A DNA stretch of 64,000 nt from contig MSTD01000001.1 in the NCBI GenBank assembly GCA_001942045.1, positions 103,987-167,986 on the forward strand. Reading direction: 5' to 3'. Below the pieces are notes generated by a model. That model was not told the DNA's origin and ran no database searches. It worked only from the letters and a program-made list of their open reading frames with translations. This DNA comes from Mycolicibacterium porcinum. GTDB lineage: Bacteria > Actinomycetota > Actinomycetes > Mycobacteriales > Mycobacteriaceae. The position numbers and the translations under genes were made by a program. This document shows positions 55,897 to 64,000 of the stretch, in pieces (within the stretch, counting starts at the first letter, position 1; each line of letters starts with the position of its first letter).

Positions 55897-57204
55897 GTGC
55901 GTAGGTTCTTCGCCGACACCACGCCGCTGCGCACCCCGGATTTCCGGCGGCTGTGGCTGGCCGGCATCCCAACGGTCATCGGCGCCAACCTGACCATCTT
56001 CGCGGTGCCGGTACAGCTGTATGTGCTCACGGAGAACTCGGCGTACGTCGGGTTGTCCGGCCTGTTCGCGTTGGTGCCGTTGGTGGTCTTCGGGCTGTGG
56101 GGCGGGGCCTGGGCCGACGCGATGGACCGCAGGCTGCTGCTGATCATCGCCTCGATCGGTTTGGCCGGCGCCTCGGTGCTGTTGTGGCTGCAGGCGGCGT
56201 TGGCGCTGAACAACGTGTGGGTGGTGCTGTGCCTACTGTCGGTGCAGCAGGCGTTCTATGCCATCAACAGCCCGACGCGCTCGGCGGCCATCCCGCGCAT
56301 GCTGCCGGGGGAGCAGCTTCCCGCGGCGAACTCGCTGAACATGACGGTGATGCAGTTCGGCGCGATCGTCGGGCCGCTGATGGCCGGGTTCCTGCTGAAC
56401 TGGGTGGACCTGTCGACGCTGTATCTGATCGATGCCGTGACGTGTCTGGCGCCGATCTGGGCGACCTTCCGGCTGGCGCCGATGCCGCCGGTGAGCACCG
56501 AGGAGGGGGCGTCCCGCTGGGGGCTGACGGCGGTGCTGGACGGCTTCCGCTATCTGGCCGGCAACCGCGTGGTGTTGATGTCGTTCGTCGTCGATCTGGT
56601 GGCGATGATCTTCGGCATGCCGCGCGCGTTGTTCCCCCAGATGGCGCACGAGAGCTTCGGCGGGCCCGTCGAGGGTGGCACCGCCATGGCGTTGCTGGCC
56701 GCGGCGATGTCGGTAGGCGCGGTGGCCGGCGGCGTCTTCTCGGGCTGGCTGCCGCGGATCCGCAGGCAGGGTCTGGCCGTGGTGGTCGCGATCCTGGTGT
56801 GGGGCGCGGCGATGGTCGGGTTCGGTATCGCCGGTGGGGCGGCGGGTGGGTCCGCTGGTGTGGTGTTGTGGATTGCGTTGGCGTTCTTGGCGATCGGCGG
56901 TGCGGCCGACATGGTGTCGGCCGCGTTCCGGTCGACGATTCTGCAGCAGGCCGCCTCCGATGAGCTGCGCGGACGACTGCAGGGCGTGTTCACCGTCGTT
57001 GTTGCCGGCGGTCCGCGGTTGGCCGACACGCTGCACGGAGCGGCGGCTGCGGCGGTGGGCACGACGGTCGCCGCGGCCGGTGGCGGTGCCCTGGTGCTCG
57101 TCGGTGTGGTGATCGCGGCCCTGGCGGTGCCGGCATTCGTGCGCTACCGGGTGAGCACGAGCACGGGTGTGCCGCAAGAACAGTCCGAGCCGGACAAAGT
57201 ATGA
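55897..57204 (+). CDS. MFS transporter
   Basis: 435 residues from GTG 55897. About 12 hydrophobic segments, with FRRLWLAGIPTVIGANLTIFAVPVQ at the start and VFGLWGGAWADAMDRRLLL in the first loop. The pattern is that of the enterobactin-exporter/tetracycline-type MFS family. Substrate unknown. A TetR gene follows 81 nt downstream on the same strand with an inverted repeat between them. Confidence 0.87.
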   Translation: MRRFFADTTPLRTPDFRRLWLAGIPTVIGANLTIFAVPVQLYVLTENSAYVGLSGLFALVPLVVFGLWGGAWADAMDRRLLLIIASIGLAGASVLLWLQAALALNNVWVVLCLLSVQQAFYAINSPTRSAAIPRMLPGEQLPAANSLNMTVMQFGAIVGPLMAGFLLNWVDLSTLYLIDAVTCLAPIWATFRLAPMPPVSTEEGASRWGLTAVLDGFRYLAGNRVVLMSFVVDLVAMIFGMPRALFPQMAHESFGGPVEGGTAMALLAAAMSVGAVAGGVFSGWLPRIRRQGLAVVVAILVWGAAMVGFGIAGGAAGGSAGVVLWIALAFLAIGGAADMVSAAFRSTILQQAASDELRGRLQGVFTVVVAGGPRLADTLHGAAAAAVGTTVAAAGGGALVLVGVVIAALAVPAFVRYRVSTSTGVPQEQSEPDKV

Positions 57205-57242
57205 CCATCGGCGAATGGCACTGTCCGCCACATAGTTGCCGA

Positions 57243-57265
57243 AAAGGACCGAAAAGCAGTCCTTT
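57243..57265. promoter_or_regulatory. Inverted repeat before the TetR gene
   Basis: AAAGGAC (57243-57249) and GTCCTTT (57259-57265) are perfect complements around a 9-nt loop, 20 nt upstream of the TetR start. Could be the TetR operator or the MFS gene's terminator. Confidence 0.45.
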
Positions 57266-57285
57266 GGCCGCTAGCATCCGATCTC

Positions 57286-57957
57286 GTGGTTGACGTTGTG
57301 CGGCAGGCTGCGACGGGGTTGCGCGAGCGCAAGAAACAACGTACCCGGGCGATGCTGATCGAGGCTGCCATCGATCTGTGCGACCGTCAGGGCTTCGAGC
57401 AAACCACCGTCGAACAGATCGCCGCGGTTGCGGATGTGTCGCCGCGCACGTTCAGTCGCTACTTCGCCACCAAGGACGCCGTCGTGCTGGCGTTCGTCGA
57501 CGAGGTGATCGAGATCGTCGCGGTCGCGCTCGCGGCCCAGCCGCCGGGGATCCCGCATATCGAGGCGCTGTACCGGGCCCACGTGGAGGCATTCCTCAAG
57601 ACCAAGACCGCGCCGCCCACCCAGCTCACGTCGGATCGCCTGTTGGCGTCGGCGCGCATCGTCACCTCTTCTCCGGCGCTGATGCAGTCGGCTTCAGAGT
57701 TCCGGGTGGACGCGGTCAACGCGGCGCTGGCCGAGCGGATGGGGGTGCCCGGCGACGACCGCCGCCTCAAGCTGACCGCCGTGGTCTGGGGGTCGATCTT
57801 GATGACCGCCATCGCTGACCTGGGATCTCAGGCCAATTGGGGTTCGGTGACCGTGGATGACATCGTCGGTCTGATCGAGGCGACATACGCCGATTTCCGG
57901 GCGGTCGCGGCCGGTGTTCAAGAGGTACCCGAACCCGCGCTCAGCCACCTTTCCTAA
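57286..57957 (+). CDS. TetR/AcrR-family transcriptional regulator
   Basis: 223 residues from GTG 57286. HTH: RTRAMLIEAAIDLCDRQGFEQTTVEQIAAVADVSPRTFSRYFATKDAVV. The C-terminal domain is of the acyl-CoA-like-ligand type. Targets unknown; the MFS gene upstream and gltA downstream are candidates. A ~90-nt gap to gltA follows. Confidence 0.9.
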   Translation: MVDVVRQAATGLRERKKQRTRAMLIEAAIDLCDRQGFEQTTVEQIAAVADVSPRTFSRYFATKDAVVLAFVDEVIEIVAVALAAQPPGIPHIEALYRAHVEAFLKTKTAPPTQLTSDRLLASARIVTSSPALMQSASEFRVDAVNAALAERMGVPGDDRRLKLTAVVWGSILMTAIADLGSQANWGSVTVDDIVGLIEATYADFRAVAAGVQEVPEPALSHLS

Positions 57958-58047
57958 CCCATTGGTAACCCCCCGCGGGCAGTGCCGATCGATTGCGACT
58001 ACCTTTTGTAGAGCAGTTGTCGGTTCCAGGACGATGAAGGGATTCCC

Positions 58048-59352
58048 GTGGCCGAAAACCCGTCGAGTGGGCAGGAGCTTGCCACTCTCAAGTACCCCGG
58101 TGGCGAGATTGATCTCGATATCGTCCATGCCACCGAGGGCAGTGACGGCATCGCGCTTGGTCCGTTGCTGGCCAAGACCGGCTACACCACGTTTGATGGT
58201 GGCTTCGTCAACACCGCGTCCACCAAGTCGGCGATCACTTACATCGACGGTGACGCCGGCATCCTGCGGTACCGGGGTATCCCGATCGAGCAGCTGGCTG
58301 AGAATTCCACGTTCATCGAGGTCAGCTACCTGCTGATCTACGGTGAGTTGCCGACGGCCGAGCAGCTGGAGGCGTTCACCACCCAGATCCAGCGGCACAC
58401 GTTGCTGCATGAGGATCTCAAGCGGTTCTTCGACGGTTTCCCGCGCAACGCGCATCCGATGCCGGTGCTGTCGAGTGCGGTCAACGCGTTGAGCGCCTAC
58501 TACCAGGATTCGCTGGATCCGCTGGACAAGAAGCAGGTCGAGCTGTCGACGATCCGGTTGCTGGCCAAGCTTCCGACGATCGCGGCGTATGCCTACAAGA
58601 AGTCCGAGGGGCAGCCGTTCCTGTACCCGGACAACTCGTTGACGTTGGTGGAGAACTTCCTGCGGATGACGTTCGGCTTCCCGGCCGAGCCCTATGAGGT
58701 GGATCCCGAGATCGTCCGGGCGCTGGACATGCTGTTGATCCTGCACGCCGACCACGAGCAGAACTGTTCGACCTCGACGGTGCGTCTGGTGGGTTCCTCG
58801 CAGGCGAACCTGTTCACCTCGATCTCCGGTGGCATCAACGCGCTGTGGGGCCCGCTGCACGGTGGCGCCAACCAGGCGGTGCTGGAGATGCTGGAGAAGA
58901 TCCGCACCGGCGACGACGATGTGCAGACTTTCGTCAAGAAGGTCAAGAACCGTGAAGACGGTGTGAAGCTGATGGGCTTCGGTCACCGGGTGTACAAGAA
59001 CTACGACCCGCGGGCGCGGATCGTCAAGGAGCAGGCCGACAAGATCCTGGGCAAGCTGGGCGGCGACGATGAGTTGCTCGACATCGCCAAGCAGCTCGAG
59101 GAGATCGCGTTGACCGATGACTTCTTCATCGAGCGCAAGCTGTACCCGAACGTCGATTACTACACCGGCGTGATCTACCGCGCGATGGGCTTCCCGACGC
59201 GCATGTTCACCGTGCTGTTCGCGCTGGGCCGGCTGCCGGGCTGGATCGCGCACTGGCGGGAGATGCACTCGGAGCCCAACAAGATCGGCCGCCCGCGCCA
59301 GATCTACACCGGCTACACCGAGCGCGGCTACGTCGACATCAACAAGCGCTGA
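58048..59352 (+). CDS. gltA: Citrate synthase GltA (Rv0896-like)
   Basis: 434 residues from GTG 58048. Catalytic His in LWGPLHGGANQAVLEML and GFGHRVYKNYDPRAR, and Asp late in the chain; the N-terminal YRGIPIEQLAE is the type II hexameric family's signature. It is the main TCA-cycle citrate synthase. A strong hairpin terminator follows the stop. Codon use is strongly biased, fitting high expression. Confidence 0.97.
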   Translation: MAENPSSGQELATLKYPGGEIDLDIVHATEGSDGIALGPLLAKTGYTTFDGGFVNTASTKSAITYIDGDAGILRYRGIPIEQLAENSTFIEVSYLLIYGELPTAEQLEAFTTQIQRHTLLHEDLKRFFDGFPRNAHPMPVLSSAVNALSAYYQDSLDPLDKKQVELSTIRLLAKLPTIAAYAYKKSEGQPFLYPDNSLTLVENFLRMTFGFPAEPYEVDPEIVRALDMLLILHADHEQNCSTSTVRLVGSSQANLFTSISGGINALWGPLHGGANQAVLEMLEKIRTGDDDVQTFVKKVKNREDGVKLMGFGHRVYKNYDPRARIVKEQADKILGKLGGDDELLDIAKQLEEIALTDDFFIERKLYPNVDYYTGVIYRAMGFPTRMFTVLFALGRLPGWIAHWREMHSEPNKIGRPRQIYTGYTERGYVDINKR

Positions 59353-59364
59353 GATCATCTGACG

Positions 59365-59396
59365 AAAGCCCGGGGGCGCTGCGCTCCCGGGCTTTT
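59365..59396 (+). terminator. gltA transcription terminator
   Basis: Stem AAAGCCCGGG (59365-59374) with CCCGGGCTTT (59386-59395), followed by one more T. It lies 12 nt after gltA and also serves the convergent YbaK gene. Confidence 0.88.
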
Positions 59397-59407
59397 GCCA
59401 TGCCGGA

Positions 59408-59872
59408 TCAGCGCACCGCGAGCGGGACGCCGCCGGTCAGGGCCAGTAGTTGTGCGTAGGTCAGGGGCATGACCGAATCGGCGGTGCCTGCCGCGGTCCA
59501 GATCACCGGGTAGGACGCCAGCGTCTGGTCGACGACGGTGCGCAGCGGTGCCGGGTGGCCCGTCGGCGCCACCCCACCGATGACCTGTCCGGTCGCGTTC
59601 CGGACGAGCTTGGGGTCGGCCTTGCGGATGGCGGTGGCTCCCAGGCGATCGGCGACGATGCCGGTGTCCACCCGGGCCGCGCCGCTGGCCATCACCAGCA
59701 GCGGTTCGCCGTCGCATTCGAACACCAGGCTGTTGGCGATCGCCCCGACCTCGCAGCCCAGTTGTTGGGCAGCCGCGGCGGCGGTCTTGGCGTCGGCGTC
59801 GAGGATCTTGATGGCGGGTTCGATGCCTGCGGCGGCCACAGCCGCGGCGACGAGAGCGTTCCGTTCGTTCAC
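59408..59872 (-). CDS. YbaK/EbsC-type aminoacyl-tRNA deacylase
   Basis: 154 residues from GTG 59872. The YbaK domain shows GEPLLVMASGAARVD, RLGATAIRKADPKLVRNATGQVIGGVAPTGHP with the catalytic lysine and GGVAPTGH loop. It hydrolyses mischarged Cys- or Ala-tRNAs. Convergent with gltA. Its upstream promoter shares a 138-nt gap with the MFS/MarR operon and its twin operators. Confidence 0.87.
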   Translation of the reverse strand: MNERNALVAAAVAAAGIEPAIKILDADAKTAAAAAQQLGCEVGAIANSLVFECDGEPLLVMASGAARVDTGIVADRLGATAIRKADPKLVRNATGQVIGGVAPTGHPAPLRTVVDQTLASYPVIWTAAGTADSVMPLTYAQLLALTGGVPLAVR

Positions 59873-59982
59873 GGTGATGATTGTCTCCTGGGTGTCCAGC
59901 GCTATTTGTCATGGCGGACAACACCGTTCGTCGTCGCGTGTCCCGGCCACGCGCGTGCCATTGGGGATTTCGACTTGCCCGA

Positions 59983-60010
59983 ACAATAGTTGTAGTTTCA
60001 CAATAGTTGT
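59983..60010. promoter_or_regulatory. Twin operators of the MFS-MarR operon
   Basis: Two identical copies of ACAATAGTTGT (59983-59993 and 60000-60010), each a partial palindrome (ACAA...TTGT), are 17 nt apart start to start. The second ends directly before the MFS GTG. A MarR dimer at both sites would block transcription. The operon's own MarR is the likely binder. Confidence 0.7.
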
Positions 60011-61465
60011 GTGAATACAACTGTCAGCTCGCTCAGCGCACGGCGCAAGGCGATCATCCTCGTCTCGTGCTGCCTGAGCCTGCTGATCGTGTCGATGGAC
60101 GCCACCATCGTCAACGTCGCCATCCCGAGCATCCGTGACGATCTGGCGGCCTCACCGTCGCAGTTGCAGTGGATCGTCGATGTCTACACGCTGGTGCTGG
60201 CCTCGCTGCTGTTGCTGGCCGGCGCCACCGGCGACCGGTTCGGCCGCAGGCGGACGTTCCAGCTGGGGCTGACGATCTTCGCGGTGGCCTCGCTGCTGTG
60301 CAGCCTGGCGCCCAACATCGAGACTCTCATCGCGGCCCGATTCCTGCAGGCCATCGGCGGTTCGATGCTCAACCCCGTGGCTATGTCGATCATCACCCAG
60401 GTGTTCACCGATCGGGTGGAACGCGCCAGGGCCATCGGAGTCTGGGGCGGGGTGGTCGGCATCTCGATGGCACTCGGCCCGATCGTGGGCGGGGCGCTGA
60501 TCCAATACGTGGACTGGCGCGCGGTGTTCTGGATCAACCTGCCGATCTGCGCTTTGGCCGTCGTGCTCACCGCGATCTTCGTCCCCGAATCCAAATCGGC
60601 GACGATGCGCGATCTGGACCCGGTCGGCCAGGCGCTGGGTGTGGCGTTCCTGTTCGGCGTGGTCTTCGTGCTCATCGAGGGCCCAGGATTCGGCTGGACG
60701 GACCCGCGCACCCTCGGCGTCGCGGCGGCGGCATTGATCGCCCTGGTTGCGTTTCTGCGTTACGAATCGCGGCGCACGGACCCGTTCATCGATCTGCGGT
60801 TCTTCCGTAGTGTGCCGTTCGCCTCGGCCACGTTGATCGCGGTCTGTGCGTTCGCCGCGTACGGGGCGTTCCTGTTCATGATGTCGCTCTACCTGCAGAC
60901 CGAACGGGGCTACTCTGCGATGCACACCGGCCTGATCTACCTGCCGGTCGCGGTGGGTGCGCTGATTTTCTCGCCGCTGTCGGGCCGCCTGGTGGGGCGC
61001 TACGGCAGCCGGCCCTCACTGCTGGTGGCGGGAGCGACGATCACCGTGGCCACGATTCTGCTGACCTGGCTGACCGGTGACACCCCGGTGTGGCAGCTGC
61101 TGGTGATGTTCGCGGTGTTCGGCATCGGCTTCTCGATGGTCAACGCGCCGATCACCACCACGGCGGTTAGCGGTATGCCGCTGGACCGTGCGGGCGCGGC
61201 GTCGGCGGTGGCCTCCACCAGTCGCCAGGTCGGGGTGAGTGTCGGTGTGGCCCTGTGTGGTTCCGTGGCCGGCGCGGCGCTGGCCGGGACCGGCGTCGAT
61301 TTCGCCGCGGCCGCCCGGCCGCTGTGGTTCGTCTGTGCCGCACTGGGTTTGGTGATCTTCGCGCTCGGCGTCATCTCGACCACGCCGTGGGCGTTGCGCT
61401 CAGCGCAGAAGCTGGCGCCGCTGATCGGTCAGCACCATGTCGCGGAGGTGGCCCATGTCCGGTGA
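60011..61465 (+). CDS. DHA2-family MFS multidrug efflux transporter (EmrB/QacA type)
   Basis: 484 residues from GTG 60011, apparently leaderless since an operator abuts the start. Fourteen predicted helices. Motif C-like and family signatures: VSMDATIVNVAIPSIRDDLAAS, GDRFGRRRTFQLG and the DHA2 segment AIGVWGGVVGISMALGPIVGG. Exports drugs or dyes with protons. Its end overlaps the MarR gene by 11 nt. Confidence 0.92.
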   Translation: MNTTVSSLSARRKAIILVSCCLSLLIVSMDATIVNVAIPSIRDDLAASPSQLQWIVDVYTLVLASLLLLAGATGDRFGRRRTFQLGLTIFAVASLLCSLAPNIETLIAARFLQAIGGSMLNPVAMSIITQVFTDRVERARAIGVWGGVVGISMALGPIVGGALIQYVDWRAVFWINLPICALAVVLTAIFVPESKSATMRDLDPVGQALGVAFLFGVVFVLIEGPGFGWTDPRTLGVAAAALIALVAFLRYESRRTDPFIDLRFFRSVPFASATLIAVCAFAAYGAFLFMMSLYLQTERGYSAMHTGLIYLPVAVGALIFSPLSGRLVGRYGSRPSLLVAGATITVATILLTWLTGDTPVWQLLVMFAVFGIGFSMVNAPITTTAVSGMPLDRAGAASAVASTSRQVGVSVGVALCGSVAGAALAGTGVDFAAAARPLWFVCAALGLVIFALGVISTTPWALRSAQKLAPLIGQHHVAEVAHVR

Positions 61466-61883
61466 CCGGCAGCCTGAGTTGGCTGATGAGGTGTGGCATG
61501 GCCTGACCGCGTTGGTGTTCGACCACCGCGACCGGTGGCGGCGGGCCGTGATCGAGCGGACGGGGCTGCCGTTCAGCCGCATCCGGATCTTGAAACGGCT
61601 TGCGCGCGAACCACTGACAGTCAAGCAGCTGGCCTATGCGGCGACGGTCGATGCCCCGGCTGCCACGGTCGCGGTGAACGACCTCGAGGAGCGCGGGCTG
61701 GTGGTGCGTGAGGTGGACCCCGCCAACCGGCGTAGCAAGCTGGTCTCGCTTACCGACGACGGCCGTGCGCTGTTGGCGCGTATCGACGAGGTTGAGGACC
61801 CGGCGCCGCCGGCGCTCGCCGCGCTCGACGCCGGGGACCTCGAAGCCTTGCGGGTGATCCTGCGAAAGGTCACCGCGCCGTAG
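61455..61883 (+). CDS. MarR-family regulator cotranscribed with the exporter
   Basis: 142 residues from ATG 61455, after GGAGGTGG; the ATG lies inside the exporter's last codons. Winged HTH: RIRILKRLAREPLTVKQLAYAATVDAPAATVAVNDLEERGLV, wing VDPANRRSKLVSLT. It probably represses the operon through the ACAATAGTTGT pair and is relieved by an exporter substrate. Confidence 0.92.
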   Translation: MSGDRQPELADEVWHGLTALVFDHRDRWRRAVIERTGLPFSRIRILKRLAREPLTVKQLAYAATVDAPAATVAVNDLEERGLVVREVDPANRRSKLVSLTDDGRALLARIDEVEDPAPPALAALDAGDLEALRVILRKVTAP

Positions 61884-61895
61884 CCGGGTGGGCGG

Positions 61896-62306
61896 TCAGT
61901 TCTCGCCCCACCCGCCCTGCACCATCGTCTGGAACTTCCACGCGCCGTCGCACTTGACCAGGAGATCGCCGTAGCGCACCCGCTGGCTGACCCCGTCGGC
62001 GGTGAACGTCGCGTCGGTGATGACGAACACCAGGTTCTCGTTGATGAAATGTGGTGTCCGCGTGGACTCCATCGCGAAATCGGTGCCGGCACCCAACTGT
62101 TGGGTCATCTGGGTGATGAACCCGGCACGGTCGACCGCCTCGGCGCTGCCGTCGGTGACCTCGTTGAGCGGGAACAACGCCTGATCGGCCATGCCTTCAA
62201 CGTCCTTGTTGACCGCCAGGGTGTCGTAGTGGGCGAACCAGGCCAGCACCGAGTCGACGTCGGCGGTGGTTGGCGTGAATTCGCAGGCCTGCGGCATGGT
62301 GACCAT
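61896..62306 (-). CDS. SnoaL-like / NTF2-fold protein
   Basis: 136 residues from ATG 62306, preceded by GAGGAG. The NTF2-like pattern includes VLAWFAHYDTLAVNKDVEGMADQALFPLNEVT and FVITDATFTADGVSQRVRYGDLLVKCDGAWKFQTMVQGGW. Ligand unknown. Divergent from a TetR gene across 63 nt holding a palindrome, which probably controls it. Confidence 0.83.
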   Translation of the reverse strand: MVTMPQACEFTPTTADVDSVLAWFAHYDTLAVNKDVEGMADQALFPLNEVTDGSAEAVDRAGFITQMTQQLGAGTDFAMESTRTPHFINENLVFVITDATFTADGVSQRVRYGDLLVKCDGAWKFQTMVQGGWGEN

Positions 62307-62330
62307 GGTTCTCCTCGGCATCAGGTTATT

Positions 62331-62359
62331 CTGTACGTAATACACTGTACACAGTACAG
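62331..62359. promoter_or_regulatory. Candidate TetR operator
   Basis: CTGTAC (62331-62336) and GTACAG (62354-62359) bracket an inner near-palindrome ACTGTACACAGT (62344-62355). AT-rich, between divergent starts and 10 nt from the TetR ATG. Confidence 0.6.
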
Positions 62360-62369
62360 AGAAGAGGTG

Positions 62370-63149
62370 ATGGTGAGAAAACGCGCAGGTGGGGACCGCA
62401 GCAGCGCCGGCGACCCGGTGCGCACGCTTGAGTTGCTCTGGCGTGAGCCGGGCCAAGGTGCGCGTACCCGCGGCCCGAAACAACGCACGACGGTCGACGC
62501 GGTGGTCGCCGCCGCCATTCGGATCGCGGACGCGGACGGGCTGGATGCGCTCACGATGCGGGCGGTCGCCGAGCAACTGGGCGTGACGCCGATGGCCACC
62601 TACACCTATGTGCCGGGCAAGGCCGAATTGCTGGACCTGATGGTCGATACCGTGTACCAGCAGATGCCCCGGCGTGACTTCACCGGAAAGACTTGGCGGG
62701 AGAAGGTTTCCGTCATCGCCGAGGAGAACCTGGCGATGTTCGAGAGCCACCCGTGGATCACCTATCTGGCTACGACTCGCCCGCCGCTGGGCCCGGGCAT
62801 GATGGCCAAGTACGAGCATGAGCTGAGCGCGTTCGATTCCCTAGGGCTCACTGATCTCGACATGGATTCCGCGCTGACGTACGTGCTGGGCTTCGTGAAT
62901 TCCGTCGCCCGGATCTCCATCGATTCGCGCCGGGCCGCGGCCGACAGCGGCCAGAGTGACGGGCAGTGGTGGGAACGTGTCGGCCCACTGCTGGAGCGGG
63001 TCCTCGACCAGGACAGGTATCCGTTGGCTTCACGGGTCGGCACGGTGGCCGGTCAGACCTACGACGCGGCCTACAGTGCCTCGCACGCTTACGAGTTCGG
63101 CTTGGCTCGGGTGCTGGACGGGCTGGCGGAGCTCGTCGATCGGGACTGA
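62370..63149 (+). CDS. TetR/AcrR-family transcriptional regulator
   Basis: 259 residues from ATG 62370 (MVRKRAGGDRSSAG), after AGAAGAGG. The HTH sits after a ~45-residue N-terminal stretch: TTVDAVVAAAIRIADADGLDALTMRAVAEQLGVTPMATYTYVPGKAELL. The C-terminal domain resembles the TetR_C class with WRE near its start. It likely controls itself and the SnoaL-like gene. Confidence 0.9.
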   Translation: MVRKRAGGDRSSAGDPVRTLELLWREPGQGARTRGPKQRTTVDAVVAAAIRIADADGLDALTMRAVAEQLGVTPMATYTYVPGKAELLDLMVDTVYQQMPRRDFTGKTWREKVSVIAEENLAMFESHPWITYLATTRPPLGPGMMAKYEHELSAFDSLGLTDLDMDSALTYVLGFVNSVARISIDSRRAAADSGQSDGQWWERVGPLLERVLDQDRYPLASRVGTVAGQTYDAAYSASHAYEFGLARVLDGLAELVDRD

Positions 63150-63158
63150 GCCCGTCGT

Positions 63159-64000
63159 TCAGCCTTCGAGCACCGCCATTGCGGCGTTGTGTCCGCCGAT
63201 GCCGGAGACCGCGCCGCCGCGCACCGACCCCGAGCCGCACAACAGGATCCGCTCGTGCGCGGTGGCCACACCCCAGCGCTGTGCGGGCGTCTCCAGCGGG
63301 GCGTCGTCCTCGGCGAACGGCCATCGCAGGGCACCGTGGAAGATGTTTCCCGCGGTCATCCCCAGAGCCTGCTCCAGGTCGGCGGTGGTCTTGGCCTCGA
63401 TACACAGGCGGCCGGCGCCGTCCTCCAGTAGAACGTCCTGGATTGGTTCGGCCAGAACGGAATTGAGTGAGTTCAGCACCGCCGAGGTCAACCGGTCGCG
63501 CATCCGGTCGGGATCACCCACGGCCAACGAGTGCGGGGTGTGCAGGCCGAAGACGGTCAGCGTCTGCGCGCCTGAGGCGCGCAGCTCCTCGGACAGGATG
63601 CTCGGATCGGTCAGGGAGTGGCAATAGATTTCGCACGGTAGCGGGTCGGGGACGCGCCCGGCGGCAGCGTCGCCGTAGGCCGCGCCCAACTGGTCGAAGG
63701 TCTCGTTGATGTGGAACGTGCCGCCGAATGCCTGCTCGGGCGTGACATTTCCGTCCCGGAGCCGGGGGAGCCGACGCAGCATCAGGTTGACCTTCACCTG
63801 TGCGCCGGGGGCGGTCGTGGGAGCCGGTTCGCCGAGCAGGTCGGCGAGCACGGCCGGGGTGACATTGGCCAGGATCCGGTCGGCGGACACGCGCCGCGCC
63901 GAGCCGGCCTGCCGATAACGCACCTCGCCATCGGGATCGACCGCGTAAACATCTGCACCGGTGATGATTTCGGCGCCGAAACCGGTCGCCGCCGCCGCCA
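63159..64000 (-). CDS. Phytoene-dehydrogenase-like FAD oxidoreductase, partial (Rv0897c-like)
   Basis: The C-terminal ~280 residues of a larger protein whose start lies beyond 64000. Visible: VYAVDPDGEVRYR, RVSADRILANVTPAVLADLLGE, FGLHTPHSLAVGDPD and the closing CGSGSVRGGAVSGIGGHNAA, the FAD-binding end of the CrtI/amine-oxidase family. Role may be carotenoid or lipid desaturation or a redox function. Convergent with the TetR gene. Confidence 0.88.
   Translation of the reverse strand, partial: AAAATGFGAEIITGADVYAVDPDGEVRYRQAGSARRVSADRILANVTPAVLADLLGEPAPTTAPGAQVKVNLMLRRLPRLRDGNVTPEQAFGGTFHINETFDQLGAAYGDAAAGRVPDPLPCEIYCHSLTDPSILSEELRASGAQTLTVFGLHTPHSLAVGDPDRMRDRLTSAVLNSLNSVLAEPIQDVLLEDGAGRLCIEAKTTADLEQALGMTAGNIFHGALRWPFAEDDAPLETPAQRWGVATAHERILLCGSGSVRGGAVSGIGGHNAAMAVLEG

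Overview
The window is high-GC actinobacterial DNA whose gene order follows the Mycobacterium tuberculosis Rv0859-Rv0897c segment: fadA, fadB, XPB helicase, helicase-associated protein, moaC/mog/moaE, rpfA, moaD, moaA, a YccF protein, a cold-shock protein, DUF2771/MFS/DUF3027 genes, DUF2530, MarR, rRNA methyltransferase, DUF2537, sepH, serC, diiron oxygenase, fprB, citA, gltA and a phytoene-dehydrogenase-like gene. PE/PPE genes are absent and there is much extra oxidoreductase content, so a fast-growing Mycolicibacterium-type mycobacterium is the best guess. The assignment rests on recalled synteny and protein similarity, not on a search.

Region 1 (1-4.26 kb): the 3' end of an old-yellow-enzyme gene, an intergenic array of three identical 94-bp tandem repeats plus a decayed fourth, and the fadA-fadB beta-oxidation operon, closed by a strong hairpin terminator. 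Region 2 (4.26-24.05 kb): an accessory block between fadB and the XPB helicase. It holds two flavin/F420 split-barrel proteins, a divergent FAD-monooxygenase/TetR pair with two operators, an S9 peptidase, an IclR-ADH unit divergent from a coupled sulfotransferase/MBL/SDR/LLM-oxidoreductase operon, a methyltransferase, a third split-barrel protein, a second LLM oxidoreductase, an SDR/SnoaL pair divergent from LysR, an MFS exporter, another SDR, a cupin protein, a cytochrome P450 and a VOC protein.

Region 3 (24.05-34.6 kb): xpb and its helicase-associated partner with a membrane esterase between them, then the molybdenum-cofactor genes. moaC-mog-moaE on the plus strand converge on rpfA; yccF-moaA-moaD run on the minus strand toward rpfA. 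The rpfA leader carries a ydaO-type c-di-AMP riboswitch and a CRP-type site. Region 4 (34.6-45.9 kb): mostly core genes of envelope, regulation, RNA modification, division (sepH) and serine synthesis (serC with an upstream map).

Region 5 (45.9-55.9 kb): an AurF-like diiron oxygenase next to the ferredoxin-fused reductase fprB, a four-gene coupled operon (YkoE-type ECF importer plus a P-loop kinase), an AAC(2')-I-type aminoglycoside acetyltransferase, citA and pdxH. Region 6 (55.9-64 kb): two MFS exporters, one cotranscribed with a MarR gene and preceded by twin operators, TetR regulators, gltA with its terminator, a YbaK-type deacylase, and the start of a phytoene-dehydrogenase-like gene that runs off the window.

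Many start codons are GTG, and many neighbours overlap by ATGA or GTGA, so operons are tight. No rRNA, tRNA, insertion sequence, prophage or CRISPR array was recognised.
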